A stretch of 64,000 nt of DNA. Origin: CBDAUN01 sp965200645. Its GTDB lineage: Bacteria; Pseudomonadota; Gammaproteobacteria; Arenicellales; JAJDZL01. Location of the stretch: contig CBDAUN010000003.1 of assembly GCA_965200645.1 (NCBI GenBank), forward strand, positions 744,001 through 808,000, written 5' to 3'. Numbering within the stretch: the first letter of the stretch is position 1; each line of letters opens with the position of its first letter. Made by a program: the position numbers and the translations under genes. This document shows positions 7,646 through 15,827 of the stretch, one piece after another. The notes under the pieces are model-generated. The model was not told the DNA's origin. It saw nothing but the letters and a program-made list of their open reading frames with translations, and made no database searches.

Positions 7646-9567
7646 GACCGAAAAAACTCCTTCACCTTACGAACGTCATCTGTTTGAGGCATTGGCGGCA
7701 AACTTTCAAGGAATTTACTGCCATATTGCTTAGTTCGTACCCTGGGATCGCATAACACTAATACACCTCGGTCATCGACATCTCTTATCAACCTGCCAGC
7801 ACCTTGCTTTAAGGTTAGGGCTGCTTCGGGAACTTGCCATTCCATAAAGGGATTTTGATCCATAGACTGCATATAATTAATTCTTGCTCTCATTACCGGA
7901 TCACCATGATAAGCAAAAGGAAGCTTATCAATGATCACACAGGAAAGAGCCTCCCCCTTGACATCGACACCTTCCCAAAAACTCGAAGTACCCAATAGCA
8001 CAGCATCTCCTGCCTCTCTAAATTGTTCGAGTAATTGATACCTGGATGACGAGTCATCTTGTACTAGAATTTCGTAATCGATTTCATCCTTAAGTAGATC
8101 ATGAACTTCATGCAGTGCCTTATAGCTGGTGAACAGAATGAAGGCTCGTCCTTTACTCAGGGATAGAATTGATATAGCCAATTCAGTTACTTTTGTGTTG
8201 AATTGCGCATGATTGGGCTCGGGCATATTTGGCGGAAGGTAAAGCAGTGAGTTTTCTCGATAGGGAAAGGGACTGTCCCACTGCCTGGTCCTTACGGTTT
8301 CCAATCCTAAACGGTTTGAGAAGTGAGAAAAGTCGCTGCCTACCGCCAGGGTCGCTGAAGTAAAGATCCAAGAAGTTCTATTTTCTTCAGAGTCGGATAT
8401 GAACCCACTACTCAAAAACAATGGGACTCTGTTCATTTGAAAATCTGACTTTACTACCTTATACCAATCTGCACAATCGCCTGGTGAACTATTGAGAAGC
8501 AAGTCTGTATCTTGGACAATTTTGTTTGCTGCCACCATGCAAGGCTCAACTTGAGGAACATCATTGGAGATGTTTGATAGTAGTTCACTCAAATGCCTTA
8601 CATTGTCGACGAGACCATTTAAGTTGGCCATGAACTGATGCTTGAGTTTTAAATCTTCAAGTGTCCCGGTACTGTCGGATTCGTTAAATCCGGTATGAAG
8701 ATCGCTACTCAGTCGATTGATGTCGGAAATGACTCCAGCGTAGACTACTGGATTTAGTTGAAAGGCACCCGCCATCTCTTCAAAATCATCACACAGCGCT
8801 TTGAATCTACCACTAGATACACTGATACCTAAAGTTTCAGCGGCGATACTCGGCAGATGTTGAGCTTCATCCACCACAATCACATCCGGTGTTGGTAGAA
8901 AGCCGTTTTCACTTTCGTTCTGCATCATCATATTCAGGCATAGCAAGTTGTGATTGACTACCAAAATATCTGCTTCACGGGCTCGTTTACGCGCCTTATA
9001 GACCCAGCAGTCGTTCCACCAGCTGCATTGACTACGCAGGCAGTTTTCTGTAGTCGACTTCAATTGAGACTTTAAAGCTCGTTGATGAGACAAGCCGGAA
9101 AGCAGTTCATCCAATTCTCCTGTCTGACTGCCATCTAGCCTTTGTTGAACAATTCGACTGGCTCTATTGGAACTTTGGCTGAAACCTAAAGTAGGATTTC
9201 TTGCCCAATTTTCAAACCTAAATTGACATAGGTAGTGACGCCTTCCAAGAAGCATTTGCACATCTGGGTGCATGTTCAGCAACTTACAAACTTTTGGAAT
9301 ATCCTTTTCGAAAAGCTGACTTTGCAAATGATTCGTAAAGGTTGAAACTATGACCTTCTTACGATTTGCAATAGCAGGAACTAAATAGCCAAAGGTTTTT
9401 CCGGTCCCAGTCCCGGATTCGACGATCAGGGTGTCGTGCGTGGTAACTGCTTCCTCTATCGCCGTAGCCATTTGCTGCTGACACTCCCGCACGGTAAAGC
9501 CGCTCATGTTCCGACTGAACGGACCGTCAGGTCCTAATAGATATGAACTATAAAGATTCTGGGCCAT
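7642..9567 (-). CDS. yoaA: DinG-family ATP-dependent DNA helicase YoaA
   Basis: This is an XPD/DinG-type 5'-3' helicase; E. coli YoaA works with the polymerase III chi subunit in repair of damaged replication forks. The 641-residue protein has Walker A at ESGTGTGKTFGYLVPA, four cysteines typical of the Fe-S domain (CQF and the C-x4-C-x5-C run in CLRSQCSWWNDC), the DEAQHLP box, WIFTSATLAV, TSSFWEGVDVKGEALSCVIIDKLPF, and the last helicase motif LKQGAGRLIRDVDDRGVLV. Its length and motif order fit YoaA better than DinG. It starts at an ATG about 180 bp beyond dnaJ, after a terminator and a possible operator. Confidence 0.92.
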   Translation of the reverse strand: MAQNLYSSYLLGPDGPFSRNMSGFTVRECQQQMATAIEEAVTTHDTLIVESGTGTGKTFGYLVPAIANRKKVIVSTFTNHLQSQLFEKDIPKVCKLLNMHPDVQMLLGRRHYLCQFRFENWARNPTLGFSQSSNRASRIVQQRLDGSQTGELDELLSGLSHQRALKSQLKSTTENCLRSQCSWWNDCWVYKARKRAREADILVVNHNLLCLNMMMQNESENGFLPTPDVIVVDEAQHLPSIAAETLGISVSSGRFKALCDDFEEMAGAFQLNPVVYAGVISDINRLSSDLHTGFNESDSTGTLEDLKLKHQFMANLNGLVDNVRHLSELLSNISNDVPQVEPCMVAANKIVQDTDLLLNSSPGDCADWYKVVKSDFQMNRVPLFLSSGFISDSEENRTSWIFTSATLAVGSDFSHFSNRLGLETVRTRQWDSPFPYRENSLLYLPPNMPEPNHAQFNTKVTELAISILSLSKGRAFILFTSYKALHEVHDLLKDEIDYEILVQDDSSSRYQLLEQFREAGDAVLLGTSSFWEGVDVKGEALSCVIIDKLPFAYHGDPVMRARINYMQSMDQNPFMEWQVPEAALTLKQGAGRLIRDVDDRGVLVLCDPRVRTKQYGSKFLESLPPMPQTDDVRKVKEFFRS

Positions 9568-9648
9568 AATCTATTTGTGTTGAGGCATGACCGAGTGTGA
9601 GATTAGGTGACCTCGGTCCTATTTGAGGTGTGGCCTTGATGGTTAAAC

Positions 9649-9682
9649 ATTCCCGCGTTGTAACAAACAGTATAGCGGGAAT
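9649..9682. promoter_or_regulatory. Inverted repeat upstream of yoaA (candidate operator)
   Basis: ATTCCCGC (9649-9656) and GCGGGAAT (9675-9682) form perfect 8-bp arms with an 18-bp centre. On the minus strand the centre begins with TATACT, a -10-like hexamer, so the arms would bracket the start of yoaA transcription. No convincing -35 element was found at normal spacing. Confidence 0.4.
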
Positions 9683-9690
9683 TAACTAAA

Positions 9691-9721
9691 TGCCGAGTTC
9701 AAGTTAGACTTAAACCCGGCA
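9691..9721 (-). terminator. Intrinsic terminator after dnaJ
   Basis: In the minus-strand transcript, positions 9721-9708 and 9704-9691 form a 14-bp stem (TGCCGGGTTTAAGT against ACTTGAACTCGGCA, with G-U pairs) around a 3-nt loop, followed by TTTAGTTAATT. It lies just after the dnaJ stop codon and fits a Rho-independent terminator ending the hrcA-grpE-dnaK-dnaJ group. Confidence 0.7.
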
Positions 9722-9746
9722 GTTCTGATCTAATTTTCGCTCAAGG

Positions 9747-10865
9747 TTATGCAGCCAGCTTATCCCAGAAAGACTTGATTTTCCTCGTCCAATTGTTTGC
9801 ACGAGGGTTGTGTTTTGCTCCACCGGCATCCAATAAATTGTCAAATTCACTCAACAATTGCTTTTGTTGTGAAGTTAACCCTACCGGTGTCTCGACGATT
9901 AGTCTGCAGTACAGGTCGCCTATAGCTCTAGTACGAACATTTTTTACCCCTTTGCCCCTCAATCGCATGGTCTTTCCCGTCTGCGTTTCGGGCTGAACGG
10001 TAATTTTCGCCCGTCCCTCCAAAGTTGGTACTTCCAGACTGCCGCCTAGTGCAGCTATTGCGAAACTGACTGGCATTTCACAGTACAGATGATCGCCATC
10101 ACGAGCGAAAATCGAGTGCTCGCGAAGTCGAATTCTTACATACAGGTCACCCGGAGCTACTCCATTGGGTCCGGCCTCCCCCTTTCCTGCCACTCGGACT
10201 TGATCACCGTCATCGATTCCTGCAGGAATTTTTACCGAAATCCGATTGGTTTCTTTAACCCTTCCGTGACCGCTACAAGCCCGACACGGATCTGTAATGA
10301 TTGAACCTCTGCCATGACATTGAGGACAGGTTTGCTGCAGCGTAAATCCCATTTGGCGCATTTGCACCTGTCCGTGTCCGCCACATGTGCCGCAGGTACT
10401 TGGACTGGTTCCTCTTCTTGATCCGTTTCCACCGCAATCGTCGCAACCCACCATCGTGGGAACTTTAATTTCCCGATCAAGTCCGTGAGCCGCATCTTCG
10501 AGATCCAAGTCCAAGTTGTACTGCAGGTCTGCGCCACGTGCCTGTTGACGAGAACGACGACCTGAACCAAAGATATCACTGAAAATGTCGCCAAAAATGT
10601 CGCCAAATCCTTCCGCTCCTTGAAATCCTGCAGATCCCTGCTCGACTCCTGCGAACCCGAATTGATCGTATCTGGATCGCATTTCCGAATTCGACAAAAC
10701 CTCATAGGCTTCCTTTGCTTCCTTGAACCGACTCTCAGCACTGGCATCATCCGGATTTCGGTCCGGATGATATTTCATCGCCAAACGGCGATAAGCCTTC
10801 TTTATGTCCGCTTCAGGAGCACCCTTTTGGATGCCCAGAACTTCATAGTAATCGCGTTTCGACAT
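9747..10865 (-). CDS. dnaJ: Co-chaperone DnaJ
   Basis: DnaJ (Hsp40) delivers clients to DnaK and stimulates its ATPase. The 372-residue protein has a J domain with HPD at 33-35, a Gly/Phe-rich linker (GDIFGDIFSDIFGSGRR), a zinc region with four CxxCxGxG-type repeats (CDDCGGNG, CGTCGGHG, CPQCHGRG, CRACSGHG), and a C-terminal substrate-binding region ending VETPVGLTSQQKQLL. It follows dnaK on the same strand by 47 bases, so the two are very probably co-transcribed. Confidence 0.97.
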   Translation of the reverse strand: MSKRDYYEVLGIQKGAPEADIKKAYRRLAMKYHPDRNPDDASAESRFKEAKEAYEVLSNSEMRSRYDQFGFAGVEQGSAGFQGAEGFGDIFGDIFSDIFGSGRRSRQQARGADLQYNLDLDLEDAAHGLDREIKVPTMVGCDDCGGNGSRRGTSPSTCGTCGGHGQVQMRQMGFTLQQTCPQCHGRGSIITDPCRACSGHGRVKETNRISVKIPAGIDDGDQVRVAGKGEAGPNGVAPGDLYVRIRLREHSIFARDGDHLYCEMPVSFAIAALGGSLEVPTLEGRAKITVQPETQTGKTMRLRGKGVKNVRTRAIGDLYCRLIVETPVGLTSQQKQLLSEFDNLLDAGGAKHNPRANNWTRKIKSFWDKLAA

Positions 10866-10912
10866 GTTTGGTTAATGGTAGAAAAACTGGTTCAAACAAA
10901 CAATTTAGTATA

Positions 10913-12844
10913 TCAATTGCTTTTTTTGTCGACTTCCTCAAAATCAGCATCAATCACATCATCCGCAGCATCTCCATTAGTGCCGGAATCCTGTCGGCCA
11001 TCAGACTGTGCTTGTTCAGCATCTTTCGAGTAAGCCTTCTGAGCGATACTATGGCTAGCCTCTGTTAGAGCTTGAATTTTAGATCGTACTGTCTCGGTAT
11101 CATCATCCGCTGCGATAGAGGCTTCTAGATCAGATATTGCCGATTCGACTGCATCTTTATCCGAGCCGAGTTCACTATCATCCAAGTCAGACATCGTCTT
11201 TCGAACCGCATGAATCAAAGCTTCAGCTTCATTTTTGGTTTCTGCCTTTTCCCGTAATTTACGGTCTTCATCAGCAAATTCCTCCGCCTCTTGAACCATG
11301 CGTTCAATTTCAGAGTCGTCCAATCCGGAACTAGACTTAATCTCAATCTTATTTTCCTTGCCGGTAGCCTTATCCTTGGCTGAAACATGCATAATTCCAT
11401 TAGCATCAATATCGAATGTCACTTCAATTTGCGGCACGCCCCGAGGAGCCGGTGGAATGTCAGACAGATCAAATCGACCAAGAGATTTATTGTGCATCGA
11501 CATTTCGCGCTCACCCTGAAGTACATGAACCGTGACTGTTGTTTGATTGTCATCCGCTGTTGAGAATGTTTGCGTTTCCTTGGTAGGAATAGTTGTGTTC
11601 TTCTTAATCAACTTAGTCATCACTCCGCCTAGGGTTTCAATACCGAGCGAAAGCGGCGTAACATCAAGCAATAGCAGATCGGTCACATCACCACCAAGAA
11701 CTCCACCTTGAATGGCCGCACCACTGGCAACAGCTTCATCCGGATTGATGTCCTTTCTGGCTTCTCTACCAAATATTTTTGCTACTGTTTCCTGCACCTT
11801 AGGCATACGAGTTTGGCCACCCACCAAAATGACATCCTCAATGTCGCTGGCACCCAACCCTGCATCTTTCAATGCAGTTTTACAAGGAGCAACCGTGCGC
11901 GCAATCAAATCATCGACCAAGGCTTCGAGCTTGGCTCGAGACAACTTGAAATTCAAATGCTTTGGACCGGTTTGGTCTGCGGTGATATAGGGCAGATTGA
12001 CTTCCGTTTGGGTACTGCTCGACAATTCAATCTTAGCCTTTTCGGCACCTTCTTTTAAGCGCTGCATCGCAAGCGGGTCACCCCGCAGATCCATACCCTG
12101 ATCCTTTTTGAATTCGTCGGCAAGGTAGTCGATAAGCCGTCGATCAAAGTCCTCACCACCTAGGAAGGTATCTCCATTGGTCGACAGCACTTCAAATTGA
12201 TGTTCGCCATCTACTTCGGCAATTTCAATAATCGAAATGTCAAAGGTTCCGCCACCAAGATCGTAAACGGCAACTCTTCGATCACCTTCTTGCTTATCAA
12301 GCCCATAGGCAAGCGCTGCAGCTGTGGGCTCATTGATAATGCGCTTGACATCCAGTCCAGCAATCTTTCCGGCATCCTTGGTTGCCTGGCGTTGCGAGTC
12401 GTTGAAGTATGCGGGAACTGTGATCACCGCCCCAACCACTGGCGCACCTAAATAGTCCTCAGCGGTTTGCTTCATCTTCTGCAGCACCCGAGCCGCCACT
12501 TCCGGCGGGGCTAATTCCTTGTTTCTGACCTTAACCCAAGCATCGCCGTTACTCGACTTGATAATTTTGTATGGCATCAAGTCGAGATCCTGCTGTACCA
12601 CATTCTCTTCAAACTTTCTGCCAATTAATCGTTTGACGGCAAACAAGGTGTTGTGAGGGTTGGTTACAGCCTGACGCTTTGCCGACTGTCCGACCAAGAC
12701 TTCATCATCATCCGTGTAAGCAACGATCGACGGTGTAGTTCGATCGCCTTCTTGGTTTTCGATTATTTTTGCTGACCCTGTACCCTCGTATACCGCTACG
12801 CACGAATTGGTAGTTCCCAGGTCAATTCCGATAATCTTTCCCAT
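10913..12844 (-). CDS. dnaK: Chaperone DnaK (Hsp70)
   Basis: This is Hsp70. The 643-residue protein has the ATPase domain with GIDLGTTNSCVAV, the phosphate loop VAVYDLGGGTFDISIIEI, AYGLDK and VILVGGQTRMPKVQ. The substrate-binding domain includes LLLLDVTPLSLGIETLGG. The C-terminal lid ends in the acidic tail DVIDADFEEVD, close to the family EEVD-like ending. The ATG is preceded by AAAGGAG. The gene follows grpE by 65 bases and precedes dnaJ, the usual heat-shock order. Confidence 0.98.
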   Translation of the reverse strand: MGKIIGIDLGTTNSCVAVYEGTGSAKIIENQEGDRTTPSIVAYTDDDEVLVGQSAKRQAVTNPHNTLFAVKRLIGRKFEENVVQQDLDLMPYKIIKSSNGDAWVKVRNKELAPPEVAARVLQKMKQTAEDYLGAPVVGAVITVPAYFNDSQRQATKDAGKIAGLDVKRIINEPTAAALAYGLDKQEGDRRVAVYDLGGGTFDISIIEIAEVDGEHQFEVLSTNGDTFLGGEDFDRRLIDYLADEFKKDQGMDLRGDPLAMQRLKEGAEKAKIELSSSTQTEVNLPYITADQTGPKHLNFKLSRAKLEALVDDLIARTVAPCKTALKDAGLGASDIEDVILVGGQTRMPKVQETVAKIFGREARKDINPDEAVASGAAIQGGVLGGDVTDLLLLDVTPLSLGIETLGGVMTKLIKKNTTIPTKETQTFSTADDNQTTVTVHVLQGEREMSMHNKSLGRFDLSDIPPAPRGVPQIEVTFDIDANGIMHVSAKDKATGKENKIEIKSSSGLDDSEIERMVQEAEEFADEDRKLREKAETKNEAEALIHAVRKTMSDLDDSELGSDKDAVESAISDLEASIAADDDTETVRSKIQALTEASHSIAQKAYSKDAEQAQSDGRQDSGTNGDAADDVIDADFEEVDKKSN

Positions 12845-12909
12845 CTTTGTTTTCTCCTTTAGTAAATAGTGTAATGTCTATCTGTTATTTGGGTGCTTTT
12901 TGAAGAAAA

Positions 12910-13557
12910 TCAAGAGGTTTGATCAACTTCTTCAGGACTTTCTGCATCATTTGAAGATTCTTTTGCAACAGGTTTTAGTGCTGCAACTATCACAATAGCT
13001 GCACGCAACACTCGGTCGTGAATGGTGTATCCCTTGCGCACCACACTCAACACATGATTTGGCTCGACCTCGTCGCTTGGAAGCATGGTAATTGCTTCGT
13101 GAAATTCAGGGTCGAACTTGCTACCAGTTTCGACAGAAATTTGCTTGACAGAAAACTTCTCGAGCACGTCCACCAGACTCTTGCGAGTCAGTTCGACACC
13201 TTCTGTCAACTGATTTAAAGCAACTTCATAATCTTCAACATCTTGATTTTCAATGCCTGCATTTTCCAGGCTTTCCAACACGCCAAGTATTTCCTTGGCA
13301 AACCTATCGATTGCAAACTTACGCGCCCTTTCAACCTCATTTGATGATTGCTTTCGATAATTTTGCAACTCAGCAACAACTCTGATGAATTTCTCTTCAA
13401 AGTCCTTTCGCTCATGCAAAGTTTGTTCCAGTTGACCTTCTAAGTCGGCAATTCGACCAACATCTTCACTCGCAGCATCATCGGCGACATCTACTTCAGG
13501 TGTCTCAACGGGTGCATCTTCGGAATCACACATCTGATCGCTATTCTCCTTTGCCAT
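12910..13557 (-). CDS. grpE: Nucleotide exchange factor GrpE
   Basis: GrpE releases ADP from DnaK. The 215-residue protein has an acidic N-terminal tail, a long coiled coil (about 35-100, including QNYRKQSSNEVERARKFAIDRFAKEILGVLESLENA), and a C-terminal beta domain (FDPEFHEAITMLPSDEVEPNHVLSVVRKGYTIHDRVLRAA), which carries the family signature. It is 107 bases downstream of hrcA, and that interval holds a promoter flanked by an inverted repeat, so grpE-dnaK-dnaJ may have its own start of transcription. Confidence 0.96.
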   Translation of the reverse strand: MAKENSDQMCDSEDAPVETPEVDVADDAASEDVGRIADLEGQLEQTLHERKDFEEKFIRVVAELQNYRKQSSNEVERARKFAIDRFAKEILGVLESLENAGIENQDVEDYEVALNQLTEGVELTRKSLVDVLEKFSVKQISVETGSKFDPEFHEAITMLPSDEVEPNHVLSVVRKGYTIHDRVLRAAIVIVAALKPVAKESSNDAESPEEVDQTS

Positions 13558-13595
13558 TCGTTTCTTATCTCCAATTTTTTAATTTGATCGCAATT

Positions 13596-13639
13596 ATTCG
13601 CACATATAAGATCATCGCAACTTGATTTCAAGTGCGAAT
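13596..13639 (-). promoter_or_regulatory. Promoter of grpE-dnaK-dnaJ inside an inverted repeat
   Basis: On the minus strand TTGAAA (13631-13626) and TATATG (13608-13603) are 17 bases apart, a reasonable sigma-70 spacing. CTTGAAA is also the -35 core of sigma-32 promoters. Perfect 8-bp arms ATTCGCAC (13596-13603) and GTGCGAAT (13632-13639) flank the pair. This is not a CIRCE element, which has the form TTAGCACTC-N9-GAGTGCTAA, although hrcA is next door. Confidence 0.5.
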
Positions 13640-13664
13640 TATTAAGTTTCTTAATATTATTGAA

Positions 13665-14699
13665 TTAGTCGTGAGCCAGGTGGGTCAGAGCATTGCCGAG
13701 CATATGTGCGGTTACATCTACAACAGAGATTACATGTTCATATCGCATACGAGTGGGTCCAATCACACCCAAAACTCCGATACTCTGTCCTTCAACTTCA
13801 TAGGGCGCTGTGACTACGCTACAATCGTCCAATCCATCAAATCCAGATTCATCGCCGACAAATATCGAAACTCCTCGTGCTTTGATACTTTGGTCCAGCA
13901 AGCTGAGCAGGGAATGGCGGGTCTTGAAGGTTTCAAAAATTTTTCGTATTTTTTCAATCGCAGCGAAGTCAGGCACGTCTAGCAGTTTTTCTTCACCGCT
14001 CAGCATTACAGATTCTTCGTCATCATCAACGAAAATTCCGCTGGCAATCGTAACCGCTGTCTCCATAAGTTCGTTTATTTGCTCACTGTCGGACTTCATT
14101 TCTCGTAAAAGCTGGTTCTTTACTTTAGAAAGCGTTTGACCTCGGTAGCGCTGATTAAAGAAATTTGCAGCCTGAACCAGTTCTGAGTCTGAATACTCTC
14201 GTTCATTTGAAATAACGCGATTTTGCACTCGCCCATCGTCTGTCACCAAAATTACCAACACTCGGTGACTGGATAGTTTCATAAATTCAATTTGGCGAAA
14301 GGCTGTAACCGTTAAATTTGGGAGCACTACAACACCAGCAAATTGAGTGACTTCCGAGAGCAGTTCCGATGCTGCCGAAGTTAACTCCTTGGCATCGTTG
14401 CCTTGAACAAAGCGCGATTTGATCTCATCCACAGTCAAACTGTTGAGTGGTCTAACCTTGAGTAGTGAATCAATAAAAAACCGATAACCCTGCGAGGTTG
14501 GAATTCGACCGGCGGAAGTATAGGGCGCCCGTATCAGGCCCAGTTCCTCCAAATCGGACATAACATTCCTGATGGTGGCTGGACTGAGGCTCAATCCTGT
14601 CTGTTGAGATAGTGTTCGTGAACCGACTGGCTGCCCCTGCTCTATAAACCGAGCAATCAGCAATTTCAGTAGCGTTTCTGCACGATCGTCAAGTTGCAT
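13665..14699 (-). CDS. hrcA: Heat-inducible transcription repressor HrcA
   Basis: HrcA represses chaperone operons through CIRCE operators and is controlled by GroE. The 344-residue protein has an N-terminal winged helix (LLIARFIEQGQPVGSRTLSQQTGLSLSPATIRNVMSDLEELGLI) with the conserved SAGRIPTSQGYRFFID just after it, and a GAF-like C-terminal domain ending in IGVLGVIGPTRMRYEHVISVVDVTAHML. It starts at an ATG below a strong promoter and is the first gene of the chaperone cluster. No CIRCE sequence was seen in this window, so its targets probably lie elsewhere (for example groESL). Confidence 0.95.
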   Translation of the reverse strand: MQLDDRAETLLKLLIARFIEQGQPVGSRTLSQQTGLSLSPATIRNVMSDLEELGLIRAPYTSAGRIPTSQGYRFFIDSLLKVRPLNSLTVDEIKSRFVQGNDAKELTSAASELLSEVTQFAGVVVLPNLTVTAFRQIEFMKLSSHRVLVILVTDDGRVQNRVISNEREYSDSELVQAANFFNQRYRGQTLSKVKNQLLREMKSDSEQINELMETAVTIASGIFVDDDEESVMLSGEEKLLDVPDFAAIEKIRKIFETFKTRHSLLSLLDQSIKARGVSIFVGDESGFDGLDDCSVVTAPYEVEGQSIGVLGVIGPTRMRYEHVISVVDVTAHMLGNALTHLAHD

Positions 14700-14794
14700 A
14701 TTGAATTAACGTCTAAAATTCATCACTGAAGTGCTGCTTTACAGAAACTGCTCGGTTACTCAGGAAATGAATTAATTGTTCACAAATCAATCGT

Positions 14795-14822
14795 ATTATA
14801 AGATTGACTTAGACATTGACAA
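14795..14822 (-). promoter_or_regulatory. Sigma-70 promoter of hrcA
   Basis: On the minus strand TTGTCA (14822-14817) and a perfect TATAAT (14800-14795) are separated by 16 bases, about 100 bases upstream of the hrcA ATG. It is among the best-looking promoters in the window. Confidence 0.65.
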
Positions 14823-14838
14823 TACCCATTAATTTAAT

Positions 14839-14855
14839 CGACAACTGAGTTGTCG
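14839..14855. promoter_or_regulatory. Short perfect palindrome between hrcA and nadK
   Basis: CGACAAC-TGA-GTTGTCG has 7-bp arms and a 3-bp centre. It lies in the divergent hrcA/nadK interval, upstream of both genes, so it could be a shared operator or, in nadK mRNA, a small leader hairpin. It does not match LexA or CIRCE sites. Confidence 0.35.
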
Positions 14856-14897
14856 TAAACGTCTTTATCGAAAAATAAAATTGCACTACGAGAACAA

Positions 14898-15818
14898 TTG
14901 GTTGTTCAATCATTCCACGACTGCGTAGGAAATAATCCTCTTTTGAATAGCATCAAACAAACCATATCGACTGTCGGTATTTTTGCGCAGTTCAGGAACG
15001 ATCAAGACCAAGCAGTGATGCAGGATATTGAAACAATTCTCACCTCACATCAAATCGAGGTAAAGCAGTTTCCCATCACAGTTGGAATGTTCGATCAACC
15101 AACAACATCCAAAAATAACGATATAGATCTGGCAATCGTGGTTGGCGGTGATGGTACCTTTATTAATGCTGCTCGGGCACTCGCAGGTCGTACTGCACCC
15201 ATTGTCGGTGTAAACCTGGGTCGAAGAGGATTTCTCACCGATGTTTCGGTAAACGAGATTGAAGATTCAATCAATCGCATACTCAGAGGTGAATACTCAA
15301 TTGAAAATCGTACACTAATACAAACCTCCGTCAGTTCAGAAAGTGCAGAAACACGAACTGTGACTCATGCATTGAATGACGTCGTAGTGCATAAAACCAA
15401 CATCGGACGACTCATAGAGTTTGAAATTTCGGTTGATGGTGAATACATGACCAGCTTGCGAGCTGATGGCATCATCATTGCGACGCCAACTGGTTCAACC
15501 GCATATGCCTTAGCTGCCGGTGGTCCAATACTCAATCCAACACTGCCCGCATTAGCACTAATTCCAGTGAGTCCACAGGGACTCGGATTTCGTCCTATTG
15601 TATTGAGCAACACATCAGAGGTACAGATTTCCCTTGTCAATGTAAAGCCGGGACAGTCCAGTATGGTTGCCGACGGCCACATTCGTCACGAACTGAATGG
15701 GGACGAACAGATAAAATTAAAAAGTTCCCACTTTAGCGTGGACTTGATTCGGATTGATGGGCACACTTTTTTCAACGCACTTCGCCAAAAACTCGGTTGG
15801 GGCGGAGCGGTCATTTGA
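14898..15818 (+). CDS. nadK: NAD kinase
   Basis: NadK phosphorylates NAD to NADP with ATP. The protein carries the diagnostic GGDGT motif in VVGGDGTFINAARAL, NLGRRGFLTDV, the catalytic-domain NDVVVHK motif (ALNDVVVHKTNIGRLIEFEISVDGEY), and ATPTGSTAYALAAGGPILNP. The start is uncertain: the longest frame opens at a TTG (14898) and gives 306 residues, but the family normally begins shortly before the TVGIFAQ strand, so a TTG near 14943 is a real alternative. It lies 10 bases upstream of recN, as in other gammaproteobacteria. Confidence 0.93.
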   Translation: MVVQSFHDCVGNNPLLNSIKQTISTVGIFAQFRNDQDQAVMQDIETILTSHQIEVKQFPITVGMFDQPTTSKNNDIDLAIVVGGDGTFINAARALAGRTAPIVGVNLGRRGFLTDVSVNEIEDSINRILRGEYSIENRTLIQTSVSSESAETRTVTHALNDVVVHKTNIGRLIEFEISVDGEYMTSLRADGIIIATPTGSTAYALAAGGPILNPTLPALALIPVSPQGLGFRPIVLSNTSEVQISLVNVKPGQSSMVADGHIRHELNGDEQIKLKSSHFSVDLIRIDGHTFFNALRQKLGWGGAVI

Positions 15819-15827
15819 ATTGTATCC

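Noticed and set aside
13596..13639. CIRCE operator for HrcA
   Set aside because: The arms are ATTCGCAC/GTGCGAAT with a 28-bp centre; CIRCE needs TTAGCACTC-N9-GAGTGCTAA.
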